A stretch of DNA of 64,000 nt from Gymnopus androsaceus JB14 (GCA_009733575.1 ML769387.1:722636-786635), one strand, 5' to 3'; positions 11,767 through 24,561 are shown, counted from the first letter of the stretch. Program-made: numbers and translations. The notes: generated from the sequence alone by a model not told the origin.

Positions 11767-13258
11767 ATGAGTTGGACTAGTCTAGAAATTGGTCCCAAAC
11801 GTCCCCAGCTGCTTCGAATTACCCAAGCCATCTACACGCACCGTAATCTTCCTGTCCCCGCAGCTCTCGACCATTGGTGGCATTCCCCCCAAATCAAGTA
11901 CCTCGTCGATAATCACAATGCTCTCGAGCCCAAAATATGCATTATTAATTTGGGTGAAGGAGAGCCCGATCATCCTGCAATGACCACGCATTTTATGATA
12001 AATCTCAACAACATGTCGGTCGTGGACAAACATGCAGGAGGTAGATTCACTGCTCCACAAGAAATCCAGAATCTACTGCAGGAGATCAAAGATTATGCTG
12101 TAGGTGACTACAGGCGCCAGAAAGAAGCTCGAATCCGGTGTCAAAGGGACGAGCAAAGAAGGAGAGAAGAATTGGCACGAAAAGAGCGTGATGATATTGT
12201 AGTCAGTCTTTTTGTTCTTATCATCTTGAAAACATTATTGATGAAGAAGTTTGTTTAGGTTTTTCACGAAGAGATTATTCCAAAACAATATCATCACCGC
12301 TGAAGAAATTGACACCGTCGTTCAAGGCCGACCAAACTTCAGTCTTTGTCCGGTATGCCAGGAGACTTCTCCTTTGGCCAAGTGCGTCGGCTGTAAGACG
12401 TACCTGTGTCTTACCCCAGGCTGCGAGGCATCTGAATCCGACGATCCCAAACGTTGCGCTCAGCATTTCTCCCAAATATATTGTAAATCGTGCATCGCTA
12501 GTAACGGCGATATCAACCACCCTTTCCTCAGACCATGTCCCACTGATGGCTGTGACCGATGGACGTGCAAATCCGATTGGCAGTGGTGCAAGGGTGAGCC
12601 CGTCGATAGTGTCGAGGTTGTCAATGCCACTATTGTCGACTCAGCAGCCTCACCATTGACTAACGCTGAGAGTTTGGAGGCAGGTGGATCTAAATGCCCT
12701 TCCACTAACGACGAGCAGATCTGCACCAAGAAACGGAAGAGGGATCCTCAACCGAGACACTCCCCTCGGCTTTCTCCATGCTCCCAGTGTCTCTCCTCAC
12801 CTACCCTAAACCTAGACTGGTCAACATGCGATTCCTGGAACTGTTGGTCAAGCAAAGCCGGACCCAGCATAATCTGCCCCGATTGCTCCCCCGAGGGAGG
12901 CTTGACCTGTCTTAATAACCATTCGTGGATTTGTGATTTGTGCATATGCCGACTTGTCCCCCTAGGTCTGGCCGTGTCCTTGGTTGCGAACGAGATGTAT
13001 TGCAGCAAATGCGATTTGATCAAACGGTGTGAGGAGTGCGGTAAAAGTCAGATGTGTTGGGACTGTCGCACTCCCGATCCTGAAGAATCTGCAAACAGTG
13101 ACAATAGTAGCCTCGAGGATCTGGAGCTCGTCTCCGGCTGCGATGACGATTCTTGTGATTACCTCCTTTGTAGATTTGTGTTAAGAAGGAGGATTCGGAC
13201 AGATGTGGTGGATGTTCTCAACTTTTGTGCGATGATCATAGGGATGATTCTTGTGTGA
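11767..13258 (+). CDS. Cysteine-rich zinc-binding-like protein of unknown function
   Basis: Exon 1 (from ATG 11767) encodes about 145 residues ending in a strongly charged helix (RRQKEARIRCQRDEQRRREE). Joining it at about 12203 to an acceptor before RLFQNNIITAEEID (about 12270) keeps one frame. Exon 2 then carries two cysteine clusters. The first is CPVC..CVGCKTYLC..GC..C..H..YCKSC..CP..GCDRWTCKSDW..C (about residues 155-250). The second is CSQC..C..WNCW..CPDC..C..WICDLCIC..YCSKCDLIKRCEECGK..CWDC. The spacing is that of zinc ribbon, RING or IBR-like modules seen in agaric proteins that often carry F-box domains, but I see no F-box here. The C-terminal tail after YLLC may be an intron read-through. 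Likely nuclear or cytosolic and possibly ubiquitin-related; function unassigned. Confidence 0.6.
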
Positions 13259-13984
13259 AACTGCGACAAGTCTCTTTGCCAGAGAGTGTATCAATGATTG
13301 TTCTTGTGGAGGAATAGGTGAGCGCGTGCTTGAGAACGCTGCAATGGCACTGTATGAGGATGATGACTACGGCTACTACTAATATATATAGATTAAACTT
13401 TGTGCTTCAGATTTGTCTAACGATATACGTCTGCTACTATATACTCATACATTCTCATTTACTGTGTATATAATTCTACACTTCTTGTATAATACTTCTT
13501 CTACTGTTTGGCAATGACTGCATATCTTATAGTTTGATACAAGTAAACAAGAGAAATGGAATCTGCTTTACTTGGCTTCAAGGGTACGATTAGTGCCCTT
13601 TTTGAACGACACTAGCTGTCACTAGGTAGATGATTTTAGCTGCCTGATAACGCGAAAAGCCCATGAAGGCTTGAGCTTGCATACAATGTTCCAGTAACAT
13701 CACACCAACAATCAATTTCTAAGGGGAAATGAAGAAGATGGTTTGCGTAGGATGTAACCCAAGGAAAATCAGAAGTCTCGGAGCTGGTTTCAAGTACCCA
13801 ATGAACCATGAGATTGGAGCCAAAACGGGTGAGGTCAAAGCGTAAGTTCTCAAACGCTTACAGTACTGCCGCTTCGAGCGTTTAGATCCAAGTACAGAGT
13901 TTAAGATACTGTACATACGATATGCAGAGTGCTTGATCGTACGATTAAGGTCAATCTATCCCTTCCAATTACAAGACCGGCCCT
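13259..13984. other. 3' spacer between convergent genes
   Basis: No gene is seen. Around 13840-13880 the sequence TTCTCAAACGC..TACAGTACT resembles 16845-16875 downstream of the second sedolisin, so the tandem sedolisin duplication included about 100 bp of 3' flank. Confidence 0.5.
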
Positions 13985-16355
13985 TCATAGCCCGGCTGCA
14001 GTTAGTATTGCGTCAAAATTCGGAGTACCAAACCCAGTGGCAGGGTCCCCTGCATACGTTGTCAGCCACAACAACACGGGAAAAAATGGAGGGAACTCAC
14101 ATCCCTCCACAGCAGACCATCCCTGGGAGTCAGGGCCTTCCGCGGGTAAAGAAGATTGAGATTGTGAATCGGAGAAAGAGGCCAAGTAGTAGCACTCACA
14201 ATCTGCCGGTACAAGACCCGGTGTACTCCCGTTCACTATATCGAAAAATGCTTGAGGGTTAGCATATATGCTTGAGAGAAGAGTCGTTAGCATCCGCGTC
14301 TTTTTGTTGCATCCGGAAGGGAAACTCACAACGGGTTCAAAAATCCCAGCACAGGCTTCCCAGCTGCTATAAGCCTATCGTTCACCAAGCTAATCACACT
14401 GGCAAAAATTGGGCTTGATGCGCTGGTTCCTACTTCTAGGACATGCTGCCCATTTGCGATAATGGGTATATTCTGACCTTGTGCACTGACATCAGGTCCT
14501 GCTCGTCCGCTGGCATTGTATAAACCTTCGTTTGTTGAGCCTAGAGAGGAGAAATAGCTGGAAATAGTGGCGGACTGGTAGGGTGGTTGGGCGAAGAAAT
14601 TAGAGAAGCCACCTGAGCAGGATGGGAAGGGTCAACACAAGATAAGACCAGATCATTGCAAGAAAACGCACCAGTACTGAAATTAGAAGCGACTTCGGGA
14701 CTCACGCTGGTTACTGAGCCAACTGCGGTAACAAAAGGACACGATCCGGGGAAGGCAGAAAATAGAGTAGTATTTTCAGCGCCGGCAGTGCAGCCGCCTG
14801 CCCCATCATCACCTATAAAATGCAGAATAGTGTATGTGTTAGAACAATTACAGTGACCGAAAAACGTAAATACTCAAACATACCAGATGCAAACAAGAGT
14901 GATATTCCAAGGGAAGTGGCTTGCATAAAGGCGTTACATACTGGGCTTAAGAGTAGAGCGATAGTGAGCTACAAAAATCGAATGATGTGTCGGGTAAAAT
15001 TTACATTAACAAATCTGCTTCGTCTGGCTGTAAGAATCCCTCTGAAGTCGTATAACTCGTTGTAACTACCTAATGCAAACGCAGTAGTCAGTATCGGAAA
15101 GCTAGAGAGGCGAAATACATACCTGCGGAGGAGCATCCGCCGTAATAAGATATTCGGCAAGGTCAGTCAAGCTAGTATAAAAATCCGTATCAATGTCCCC
15201 GACAGAGATAAAGTATGTAGGGACGTCAGTTGCTACTCCGATGGTATATTGTACGTCGAGACTCTATCATTTAAATGAACTTTCGACTCCTCAAGAGATA
15301 ATGGGCACTCACAGCTTCGAAAGACCCGTCTCCCGCTATTTGAGGATTAGTCCCATTTGCCACGCTCACAAGAGTGAAAGTGATGCTGGGAGACATGTCC
15401 GGTCTATATTCAGTGAGGAAAGCTTCGAGATCGGTTTCCTAAGATAATTTCAGAACTCTGCGTAAAATCAATCGGAATAATACATACCTCAGCCCAATTA
15501 GATTGAAGTGAACCCACACCGAGGATGTTGGATGACTGGGTTGCAGGCGTGGTGGGACTGTTTGAAAGGTTTATTCAGTAAAGAGTGTCAAGATTGAAGA
15601 GCATGATCCTACATACATCCCATAAAGCGATGAGAGACAGGATGGGGGGACTAACGTTGCACAAGAATCTGGTGCAGAATTAGCCCTGGTCGCGAACTTG
15701 GCACTAGGTTCTGATTGACTAGTTTTGTGAGAGGGATAAAAAGTCGTTCGGCCGTTACGACTCAGAGGCGGAGCAAATGATGTTGCAGGGATGGAATATG
15801 GGAGATATGCTGTGACACATTGGCGGGAAGACTATAGGCATACGTGTATAGCGACCACGTTGAAGGTCCAGAAGACGAAGCTGTAGGTGAAGTTGGTGTA
15901 CTCTGCAGTTAGAAGCTCGTTCGCTTTCGAAACAGGGATAGAGAATGAAAGGTATTCTCCGAATGGGCCAGTAGTATTTGCGGAGATATTCTGAGCTTGG
16001 AGCCAAGAACTAACTGCTGCTATCGAATTCTGGTGACGGAGCAGCGTATGCATTCACCTATTGAGATTGTCAGTCGCGTCCTCTTTCAGTAACAAGCTTC
16101 TTCACCTCATCCCGAGTCAAGTGTTGACCGTAGGAGGTACTTCCTGGTGTACTAATCTCGTACAAGCTTCTGTTCGAGTCCAGGATTATCCACTGCCTTC
16201 AAACCAATGCGGAGGTTAATCGAGGTATCAGCCGGAGGAGTCCCAACCTCTGTAAATCCAGTCGGGACTGGAGATTGACGAGCGCGTAAGATCGAATGTT
16301 GCGCCAAGACATGAACCGGGAGGAGAATACAAAACGACCAGTCAAGAAACCTCAT
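13985..16355 (-). pseudogene. Sedolisin (S53) serine-carboxyl peptidase, tandem copy 1, frameshifted
   Basis: It starts MRFLDWSFCILLPVHVLAQ, a secretion signal, at 16355, and follows the same exon plan as the intact neighbour at 16965-19339. The Pro-kumamolisin prodomain is broken. Compared with copy 2 there are extra single bases near 16164, 16028, 15878, 15788 and 15793, and further single-base insertions in introns. Downstream, the catalytic domain is still readable: GSFEA joined to SLDVQYTIG (Glu/Asp pair), GDDGAGGC (oxyanion Asp), VGTSASSPIFAS (nucleophile Ser), and GFGTPNFDAILTAAGL before TGA 13985. If the prodomain indels are real, no secreted enzyme can be made from this start. An internal start or sequence error are the alternatives. 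Confidence 0.85.
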
Positions 16356-16398
16356 GGTGGGCTTGAAGGAGAATAATGTGGATGTATTTGTCGACTCA

Positions 16399-16408
16399 TT
16401 TATATATA
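16399..16408 (-). promoter_or_regulatory. TATA-like element of sedolisin copy 1
   Basis: TATATAAAT on the minus strand lies about 45-55 bp upstream of the copy 1 ATG. The neighbouring copy has a comparable element at a similar distance. Confidence 0.45.
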
Positions 16409-16964
16409 CTACGTTTCTGTCCTCCGAGTCCGTCAGACGGGGAAGGTGCATTCGTCAGTATATATCTGTATAGCTATAGGACGGTTACTTCTCACCGTGT
16501 CGAGACTAACAAGTTATCATTCTCCCTGCCTACTCGCGAACGGGGAAATCGATCCTGAAGGACACTGATAAGACTATTATTAGCTTGCTTTTTAGAGACA
16601 ATTTGACGACATGTTGACAACTATGGAAAGAAAGATTCAGCCCGATAAACTACAGAAACGCGGAAGAAAGGAGGTGTATTACACGGAGTATCGGATAAAT
16701 AGGTTATGAATATGGTGCAAGATATCAGGGTTCTTGACTCTCCAATCTCGGGCAAGCACCACCGTTCATCTATTTAAGAAGGTCACGACAGTGAAGCAAT
16801 TCAGAATGTTTGAGTAGATTCCAAGTGTGCTCGGAGCGAGAAAGAATTCTCAAACGCGTACGTACTCCTAGTGACAATATTTCTTCTACGATAGGCAGCG
16901 TTGTATGATTAAGGACAGTCCATTATTTCCCCTTTCAGTTATAAGTTCGAGCCAAACCAATCCC

Positions 16965-19339
16965 TCATAACCCAGCTGCGGTAAGTATCGCCTCAAAATT
17001 CGGAGTACCAAAACCAGTTGCAGGGTCCCCTGTACACGATCTCAGTCACAACAAACCGGAAAAAATGGAGGGAAACTCACATCCTTCTACAGCAGACCAG
17101 CCTTGGGAGTCAGGACCTATTGGGGTTGAAGAAGATTCAGATTGAGAATGGTAACTTGGATCGAAGACACCAAATAGTAGTAGCACTCACAGTCTGCTGG
17201 TATCAGACCCGGAGTACTCCCATTTACTATATCGAAGAACACTTGAGGGTTCGCGTATATGCTAGAGATGAAATGAAAGTCTTTAGCATCCGATTTTTGC
17301 GTCGCGCCTTGAAAGAAAAAACTTACAAAGGGTTCAAAAATCCAAGTACAGGTTTCCCAGCGGCTATAAGCCTATCGTTCACCAAGCTAATCACGCTGGC
17401 AAAAATTGGGCTCGATGCGCTGGTTCCTATTTCTAGGACATGTTGCCCATTTGAGATGATGGGTATATTCTGTCCTTGCGCACTGACATCAGGTCCTGCT
17501 CTTCCACTGACATTATATAAACCTTCATTCGTTGAACCTAGAGAGGAAAAGAAGCTGGAAATAGTGGTGGACTGGTATGACGGTTGGGAGAAGAAATTGG
17601 AGAAGCCACCTGAATGTGAGGATCAGTAGCAGAAGGTTATAACAAGGCTATAAGAGCACGCACCAGTACTGAAATTGGAGGCAACTTCAGGACTGATACC
17701 TGTTACACTGCCCACTGCAGTGACCCAAGGACACGATCCGGGGAATGCAGAGAACAAGGTAGTACTTGTAGCGCTTGCAATGCAACCACCTGCCCCATCA
17801 TCGCCTACAACAGCACTAGGACGTTAGAACTACAATTTGCGAAAGACATAAATATTAAAATACCAGATGAGAACAGGATTGATATTCCAAGTGAAGTGGC
17901 TTGCATAAAAGCGTTGCACGCTTGGCTTGAGAGTAGGGAAGGCACAATAAACTTCAAAGAATTGGACGATGTATTACAAACTCACATCATTAAATCGGCT
18001 TCATCTGCCTCTAAAAATCCCTCTGAAATCCCATAGCTCGTTGTAACTACCTGATGCAGACATTGAGCATCGGAGACCTCGATGATAACAAGGGAGACGG
18101 AAGACATAAGCTTACCTGTGGAGGAGCATCCGCCGTAATAAGATATTCAGCGAGGTCAGTCAAGCTGGTAAAGAAATCCGTATCAAGGTTCGCGACGGCG
18201 ATAAAGTATGTAGGGACGTCAGTTGCTACTCCAATGGTATATTGTACGTCGAGACTCTATCATTTAAATGAACTTTCGACTCCTCAAGAGATAATGGGCA
18301 CTCACAGCTTCGTAAGACCCGTCTCCCGCTATTTGAGGATTAGTCCCATTCGCCACGCTCACAAGAGTGAAAGTGGTGTTGGGAGACATGTCCGGTCTAT
18401 ATTCAGTGAGGAAAGCTTCTAGATCGATTTCCTAAGATAATTTCAGAACTCTGCTTAAAATTAATTGGAATAATACACACCTCAGCCCAGTTAGATTGAA
18501 GCGAGCCCACACCAAGGATGTTCGACGACTGCGTGGCAGGCGTCGTGGGACTGTTTGAAAGGTTTATTCAGTAAGAGTTTCACGATTGAAGAGCATAATC
18601 CTACATACATCCCGTAAAGCGACGATAGACAGGATGGGGGGACTAACGTTGCACAAGAATCTGGTGCAGAATTAGCCCTGGTCGCGAATTTGGCGCTAGG
18701 TTCTGGTTGACGACTTTTTTCAGATTGATAAAAAGTCGTCCGGCCGTCACGACTCAGAGGCGGAGCAAATGAGGTTGCAGGATGGATATGGGAGATATAC
18801 TGTGACACATTGGCAGGAAGACTGTAGGCATATGTGTACAGTGACCACGTTGAAGGTCCAGAAGACGAACTGTAAGTGAAGTTGGTGTACTCTGCACTTA
18901 GAAGCTCGTTCGCTTTCGAAACAGGGATAGAGAACGAAAGGTATTCTCCGAATGGGCCAGTAGTATTTGCGGAGATATTCTGAGCTTGGAGCCAAGAACT
19001 AACTGCTGCTATCGAATCTGGTGACGGAGCAGCGTATGCATTCACCTATTGAGTTGTAAGTCGCGTCCTCTTTCAGAACAAGCTTCTCACCTCATCCCGA
19101 GTCAAGTGTTGACCGTAGGAGGCACTTCCTGGTGTACTAATCTCGTACAGCTTCTGTTCGAGTCCTGGATTATCCACTGCCTTCAAACCAATGCGGAGGT
19201 TGATCGAGGTATCAGCCGAAGGAGTTCCAACCTCTGTAAATCCAGTTGGGACTGGAGATTGACGAGCGCGTAGGATCGAATGCTGGGCCAAGACCTGAAG
19301 CGGGAGGAGAATACAAAACGACCAGTCCAGAAACCTCAT
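16965..19339 (-). CDS. Sedolisin (S53) serine-carboxyl peptidase, tandem copy 2
   Basis: This is a secreted acid protease of the sedolisin/tripeptidyl-peptidase family. The start at 19339 gives signal peptide MRFLDWSFCILLPLQVLAQ, followed by the activation prodomain (RIGLKAVDNPGLEQKLYEIS..GSASYGQHLTRDE). An intron is followed by VNAYAAPSPDS and a linker of about 100 residues. The catalytic domain has SNILGVGSLQSNWAE, GDGSYEA spliced to SLDVQYTIGVAT (catalytic Glu and Asp four residues apart), VVTTSYGISEGFLEADEADL, GDDGAGGC (oxyanion Asp), IGTSASSPIFASVISLVND (nucleophile Ser) and a C-terminal calcium-site-like segment ending at TGA 16965. About nine introns of 45-70 bp. Every catalytic residue is present and I found no frame break. 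Length fits the family (about 560-600 aa). Several N-x-S/T sites agree with secretion. Confidence 0.9.
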
Positions 19340-19388
19340 GGTGGGCTTGAAAGAGAATATGTTTTTGGGGATGCATTCGTCGCCCCAG

Positions 19389-19399
19389 ATATATATAAG
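19389..19399 (-). promoter_or_regulatory. TATA-like element of sedolisin copy 2
   Basis: TTATATATATCT on the minus strand lies about 50-60 bp upstream of the copy 2 start codon. Confidence 0.45.
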
Positions 19400-20207
19400 T
19401 AAGCATTATTGTCTGCCCTGCAAGGTGCCCCGTCGGACGGGTACTTTTCACCGTGTCGAGCAACCCGGCTGAAGAACCTTGTGATTGATTCTTTCTTTTA
19501 TTCTCGCGAACGGCGGACTTGAGTATAGAGCTTGAATGAGAGAGCAGTTCAGGTCTCTACATATTTGAATTCGATAGACAGAAAAACGCGTGAGAGGCTC
19601 ATTGTCAAGCGCTCAAGTTGCGTAACGGTAGGCCAAAATGGTCTTTATCACGTGCACCTTCGCCTCGAATCCGGCTTGAATATACCATTATCTATGAATT
19701 GGATACATACATTCAGGTCAGTACAAGATAGTTCTATTTCTTTACTTAGCTAACCGTTCAAAGCAAAAAGGGTTTTTTTTTCAAGGTTTCCGGCTGCTTC
19801 GAAAAACGGAGCCACCATTCCGTAAGCTCAACTTTCGTCGGTCTGGGTAAACAGCTGTCAGTTACTCCTCGCTTCAATTCATTGAATTAGGGGCCCACCA
19901 GAACTGAATTGCTCTCGTCACCTCAGGATTATTTGGAGGTGGCCTCTGTTTTTTGAAACAGCGATCGACGAACTCTTGTATGAGCGATTCGGATTCCCTT
20001 TCAAGCGCTATCTCTCTATCACGCCCGTGTACCTTGCGCCATCACTTTTATAGCCTCCGCATACATGCAGCACATGTATCCCGCTCTTTAACCGCTCGGC
20101 GACGCTGAATAATTGGCCGTTTGCGCCTGTCGTATATATATATATAGACCGGAAGATCTTTCTGTCTCTCTCTATCTCTCCGATTCTCTCGCTACTTGTT
20201 CGCAGTC
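19400..20207. promoter_or_regulatory. Divergent promoter region between sedolisin and GGT
   Basis: This 0.8-kb spacer separates two divergently read secreted-enzyme genes. A TA run (20133-20146) and a CT-rich tract (about 20160-20190) precede the GGT start, as expected for TATA and transcription start regions in basidiomycetes. No gene is recognised inside. Confidence 0.5.
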
Positions 20208-22480
20208 ATGAGAAGACCCAGTCGCGTCATAGGATCTCTTCTTTTCGGAGCTGCTGCTATTCAATGTGTAGCTGCTAACGAGCAAGTAGATGTTCTTTCA
20301 CGAGAAACTGCTCCTCATGGTGGTATAGCCACTGAAGCTGGTACGCTTGCCTTACTTGATGTGTTAGAAACAGTATCTCACCTCCTTTACAGCGCCGTGT
20401 ACAGAGATTGGACTCAACATTCTGAAGGCTGGCGGTAATGCTGCTGATGCGGTTCGTATTTATGCTCCGGTAATCTGTCGCGTGGCTTAGGTTTCTTGGT
20501 AGATCATTGCTGCAGGTCTTTGTGTGGGGGTCATTTCTGCCTACCATTCGGTGCGCTCTTTCGTTGTCCAGTGCGGTATATCTTTCTAATAAGCTCTACT
20601 CTCTGCACAGGGCATTGGTGGCGGGGGATTCTCAATCGTCCGTTTCAACAAAGACGATGGCACTCACGATTATGAGATGGTCGATTTCAGAGAGACAATG
20701 CCTGCTGCTGGTACCGAAGACATGTACGTCGATAATACCAACGTGAATGCTAGCGTTATCGGTGGTCTTTCTGTCGGTGTTCCAGGCGACTTGCGCGGTT
20801 GGGAAACTCTTCACAAACGGTTCGTAGGTTTCAGCTTAAAATACTTTATGAAATAACGCGTCTTTAGACATGGAACTCTTCCTTGGGAAAGCCTTGTTAC
20901 TCCTGCCATGAATCTTGCACGTGACGGATTCGAAGTCAACATCGATCTTGCTGCCGCGCTGCAAGGATATGATTTCATCACCGAGGATGCTATTTGGGCC
21001 GAATCATACGCTCCCAACGGAACCGTTCTCGTCCAGGGAGACATTTGCTACCGCAAGGTGGGCTCGCAATGCAAGCTTCCAAAAATGTTCTTGTCTGACC
21101 TTGGTGCTACAGAGATACGCCAACACTCTAGAGAAAATCGCCAAGTACGGCGCTGACGCCCTGTATCATGGTGAAATCGCTGTCAACATTGCTTCGACAG
21201 TCTATCAGAGCAATGGCATTATGACCACTGCCGATCTGGCCAACTATACCGCCATCATTCGCCAGCCTCGGAATATCACCTACCGTAACACTCGTATCTT
21301 CTCCACTGTTGCGCCTTCCAGTGGGACCGTCGTACTCAGCGCGCTCAAGATCTTTGAGGGCTTTGACGACGGGAACGTGTCGGATAGGTACGTCGTCGTA
21401 TCTCCTTACTCTTTTTCACCATCTTCATTATATATATATATATTAACAGCAACCCCCTCATCAACCTCACCACTCACCGTCTTGTAGAGGCTACCAGGTT
21501 TGCTTACGGACAGAGGACCGAATTCGGAGACCCTGCATTTACCCCCAATGTCACCGAATTGGAGGCTTACTTCTTAACTGACGCGTTGTGGAGGAAGTTA
21601 GGAGCAAGATTATGGACAATGCAACCTTCCCTGTCACCTACTACAACCCCGAAAATTATCAGGTCTTGATCGATAACGGGACTTCGCATATGGCAGTAAT
21701 AGACAAGGATGGAATGGCTGTATCGCTTACCACTACTGTGTAAGACCCATCGGTTTTCAATACTCTCAGTTGATGCTAATTAAACTGCTCAGAAACAACT
21801 ACTGGGGCTCATATTTAATGACAGCCGATGGAATAATCCTCAACGATGAGATGGGGGATTTCAGCTCGCCTGGAGAGACTAACGATTTCGGATTCGCCGC
21901 CTCTCCTGCTAACTACATTGTATGTTTCCTCATCCTTCAGACTAGACCCCTCTTATATCTGTTCCTTAGGCTGGTGGAAAGCGCCCTCAGTCCTCAATCT
22001 CTTCCTCTATTGCCGAAGACCTGGAAACCGGAGACATCATCATCGCTACAGGAAGTGCTGGTGGAAGCAGAAGTGCGTATCCTATCTTTTCATCATCTAA
22101 AAGCTAATTCGACTACAGTTATCACCGCGACCCTCCAACACCTCCACCACCACATCGATCAAGGCCTTAACTCTACCGAGTGCGTACATCATCCTCGCTG
22201 GCACGACCAGCTCGACGGTTTCACGTACTTTGAGTACAAGTCGGAGAACGTTGGTATTGCTGGATACCCCAATAGCACTGTTGCGTATTTCAGTGAGATG
22301 GGGTATAATATCTCGTATGAGAGTACTACGGGATCTACTGCGCATGGTATGTCCTTTCATTGCAATTTCAAGTCTTTGCTTCCGACTGATCTTTGCACAG
22401 TGGTCATCCGCCAGCCGAACGGAACGATTGAAGCAGCCAACGACCCCCGAAAACTTGCAGGTGCTGGCTTGGCGTATTAG
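20208..22480 (+). CDS. Gamma-glutamyltranspeptidase (one frameshift)
   Basis: This N-terminal nucleophile hydrolase cleaves or transfers the gamma-glutamyl group of glutathione and acts in the secretory path or at the cell surface. The chosen start is the ATG at 20208, giving MRRPSRVIGSLLFGAAAIQC (signal). Order of motifs: APHGGIATEA, ILKAGGNAADA, then exons with GIGGGGFSIVRF, VDFRETMPAAG, GVPGDLRGWETLH, LPWESLVTPAMNLA, then ADALYHGEIA and APSSGTVVLSALKI. The small-subunit start is SLTTTVNNYWGS (nucleophile Thr in the TTTVN motif), followed by NDEMGDFSSPGE, GKRPQSSISSSIAE, TGSAGGSR and a C-terminal IEAANDPRKLAGAG. Near 21582-21585 the frame breaks between YFLTD and VVEEVRSKIMDN; one missing base would restore it. 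No plausible intron fits there. About nine introns. Confidence 0.88.
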
Positions 22481-22748
22481 GTTCATGAGCAATTTAGGAG
22501 GCGCGCCACCGCTCTCAAAAATCAAAAACGATAAAATGCTTTCACGTAGATATGAATTTATGTAACGAGGCATTTTGGCTGAATTATCTGGTTAGCGGGC
22601 ACTATATATAAGTGACTAGTCTCGCGATATGGTGTTAGCTTGCGAACAGACACTCGACACATCGGACCAAGTTGGAAACGCTCAAGTAAATTTGGTTCGT
22701 ACACATTTGATAAAGATACACTTCTTAAATCTTCGTTCATCTGGAGAA
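22481..22748. other. Convergent 3' spacer
   Basis: A short intergenic gap between GGT (plus) and TAP42 (minus). Nothing else is seen. Confidence 0.5.
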
Positions 22749-24201
22749 TTAACCTCGATTCATAGTATTCCCAGCTCCTCTGGGATTTTCATCTGTGAAG
22801 ATGGCCCATCTTTCGTCCTTGAGACGTTTAACTTCAGCCTTTTCTTCGCCATCAGCGTTACCGTCCATTTCCGCATCTAGAGCGAGCTGTTCAGAGGAAG
22901 TGGGTGCGTTCTCCGACGCAGGCCTAGAACAAAACAAACATTAAGGAACTAGTACTTGCCAATAAGAGGAAGGACTTACCCTCCACCTGATATGAATTTG
23001 CCTCTCTGACGCTCAATCTCTAGGTATTCATCGACGGACATAGTGGGGAGATTATGTCCTGGACCGAAAACCTGAGCCTGGAAGCGCGCACGGTCTGCTA
23101 TTCCGGAAGGAAGAATCGTGAATGGTCGGAGAGGCTGTTTAACGCATCAGTAATGACTCAAAACCCATTTTAAAGCAGGTCATGGAAATATACCTTGCCT
23201 GCCGAGTCCAATATTGGTCCATTAACCTTGGAAGGGGCGTCAATCTTCCATAAGTTATCTTCGTTCGTGTTCGTGGTCTCTTTCCGTTTTCCTCGTCGAG
23301 TATCATCCTCCGGTCGTGGTGAATACGACATCATCGGAGGGGCACTCCGCAAGAGCTGCAGCTCTTGGTCCATATTTGAAAGTTGGGTCTGTGCTTGCGC
23401 GTAGCAGAAGTCGGATGAGAAGGAGGGTAGTATCGCGAAGGATATCATCGGTGGATGAATCTTCTTCTTCGTCGTCGTCATGCGTGACGGTGAGGTCGGC
23501 AGATGGAAGGAGGGAAGAGATGATGTCGAAATCGGTTGAATTGGCAGTGTTTAAAACTGACTGATTCCTGCGTTTACGGATCGTCTTTTGATTCGTTAAG
23601 ATTGCTAATATCGCGGAAGAGAAAGACAGAAACCTCAATCCTTGCGCGTAAATCCTTTTCTTTTTGATATTGCTTGATCTTCAACTCTCTGCGACTAGCT
23701 GGATTGGCAGCTTTTCGCTCTTGATCATACAACGCGACCTCATCCTCTGGGATGATGTCATAGTTGTCCAACTGTAGAAGAAATTTTTCGAGATGATTCT
23801 GTATTGAAACTAGTTTAGTTTATAGTGGAGTTAGAGAGGTTGATTTCGCACATGAGACTGCATAAGAGACCCCATTCGCTCGTCCCTTTCTACGGTTCTA
23901 ACGCGATCCTGGACCTGGGCGAAGACATAGGGAACGAGAAGATATATGAGATCTCTTGTAGATACATCCTCCAGTGTTTCATTGGAACTGAACAGAGAGA
24001 GGCCTGATATTCGAGATTGTAATGTTCGTAGGTCGGTCAAGCTGGATTGAATCAGCTCCTAGAGCCAAAAAATCAGTGCAAGTTTAGATTCGGATGGATA
24101 TTGATTACCTGGGTTTGTGGATCGATAGTGGAAAGATTGAAAGCCTTTGAGGCGGCACAAAGACTGCGGGCAAAGAGAGCTGGTAGAGGAAGAGTCGTCA
24201 T
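22749..24201 (-). CDS. TAP42: TAP42/alpha4-type regulator of PP2A phosphatases
   Basis: TAP42 binds the catalytic subunits of PP2A-like phosphatases and links them to TORC1 signalling in the cytosol. The start at 24201 gives MTTLPLPALFARSLCAASKA. The helical N-terminal half follows: ELIQSSLTDLRTLQSRISGL, DLIYLLVPYVFAQVQDRVRT, then NHLEKFLLQLDNYDIIPEDE, RRELKIKQYQKEKDLRARIE and an acidic stretch HDDDEEEDSSTDD. The conserved C-terminal block reads LRPFTILPSGIADRARFQAQ, FGPGHNLPTMSVDEYLEIE, RQRGKFISGGG and a final acidic DERWAIFTDENPRGAGNTMNRG-type tail. Several short introns. The family is essential in yeast, and this copy looks complete. Its 5' end is also present as a broken inverted fragment near 53.0 kb. 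Confidence 0.9.
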
Positions 24202-24561
24202 TTTTGATTTTAGCGCCATCATTCCTTCTCCTGACTTGCATCACTCAACAGCTTGTCCTAAATAGCGCCACTGCGTCTGTGGAAGGCTCAATGCCAAAGG
24301 TGAAACGTGGTGTAAATATTCGAAGGGGCCTTCCGTCGGAACAAAGTCTTCAAAAGGATCGATGCTTGGAAAGAAACGATATGAGGCTTGAATATTTGTA
24401 GAGGCTTCCTCTGTTTGGAATTAGTCGAGCTTAAATGACAACTACATGTGGCTACCCAAATTTGAAGAGCTCAGCTGACCAATGTTATCTTGCGACATTC
24501 GTATAGGCATTGGGCAGCACTTAAAATCCTATCCTCAAAGTCAGCAGAGCAAGTGGGAAAC

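Noticed and set aside
14656..18422. Plus-strand frames of 60-200 codons across the sedolisin copies
   Set aside because: They lie antisense to conserved protease exons and do not resemble any protein.
20275..20814. Minus-strand frames over the GGT N-terminus
   Set aside because: Antisense shadows of clearly conserved GGT exons.
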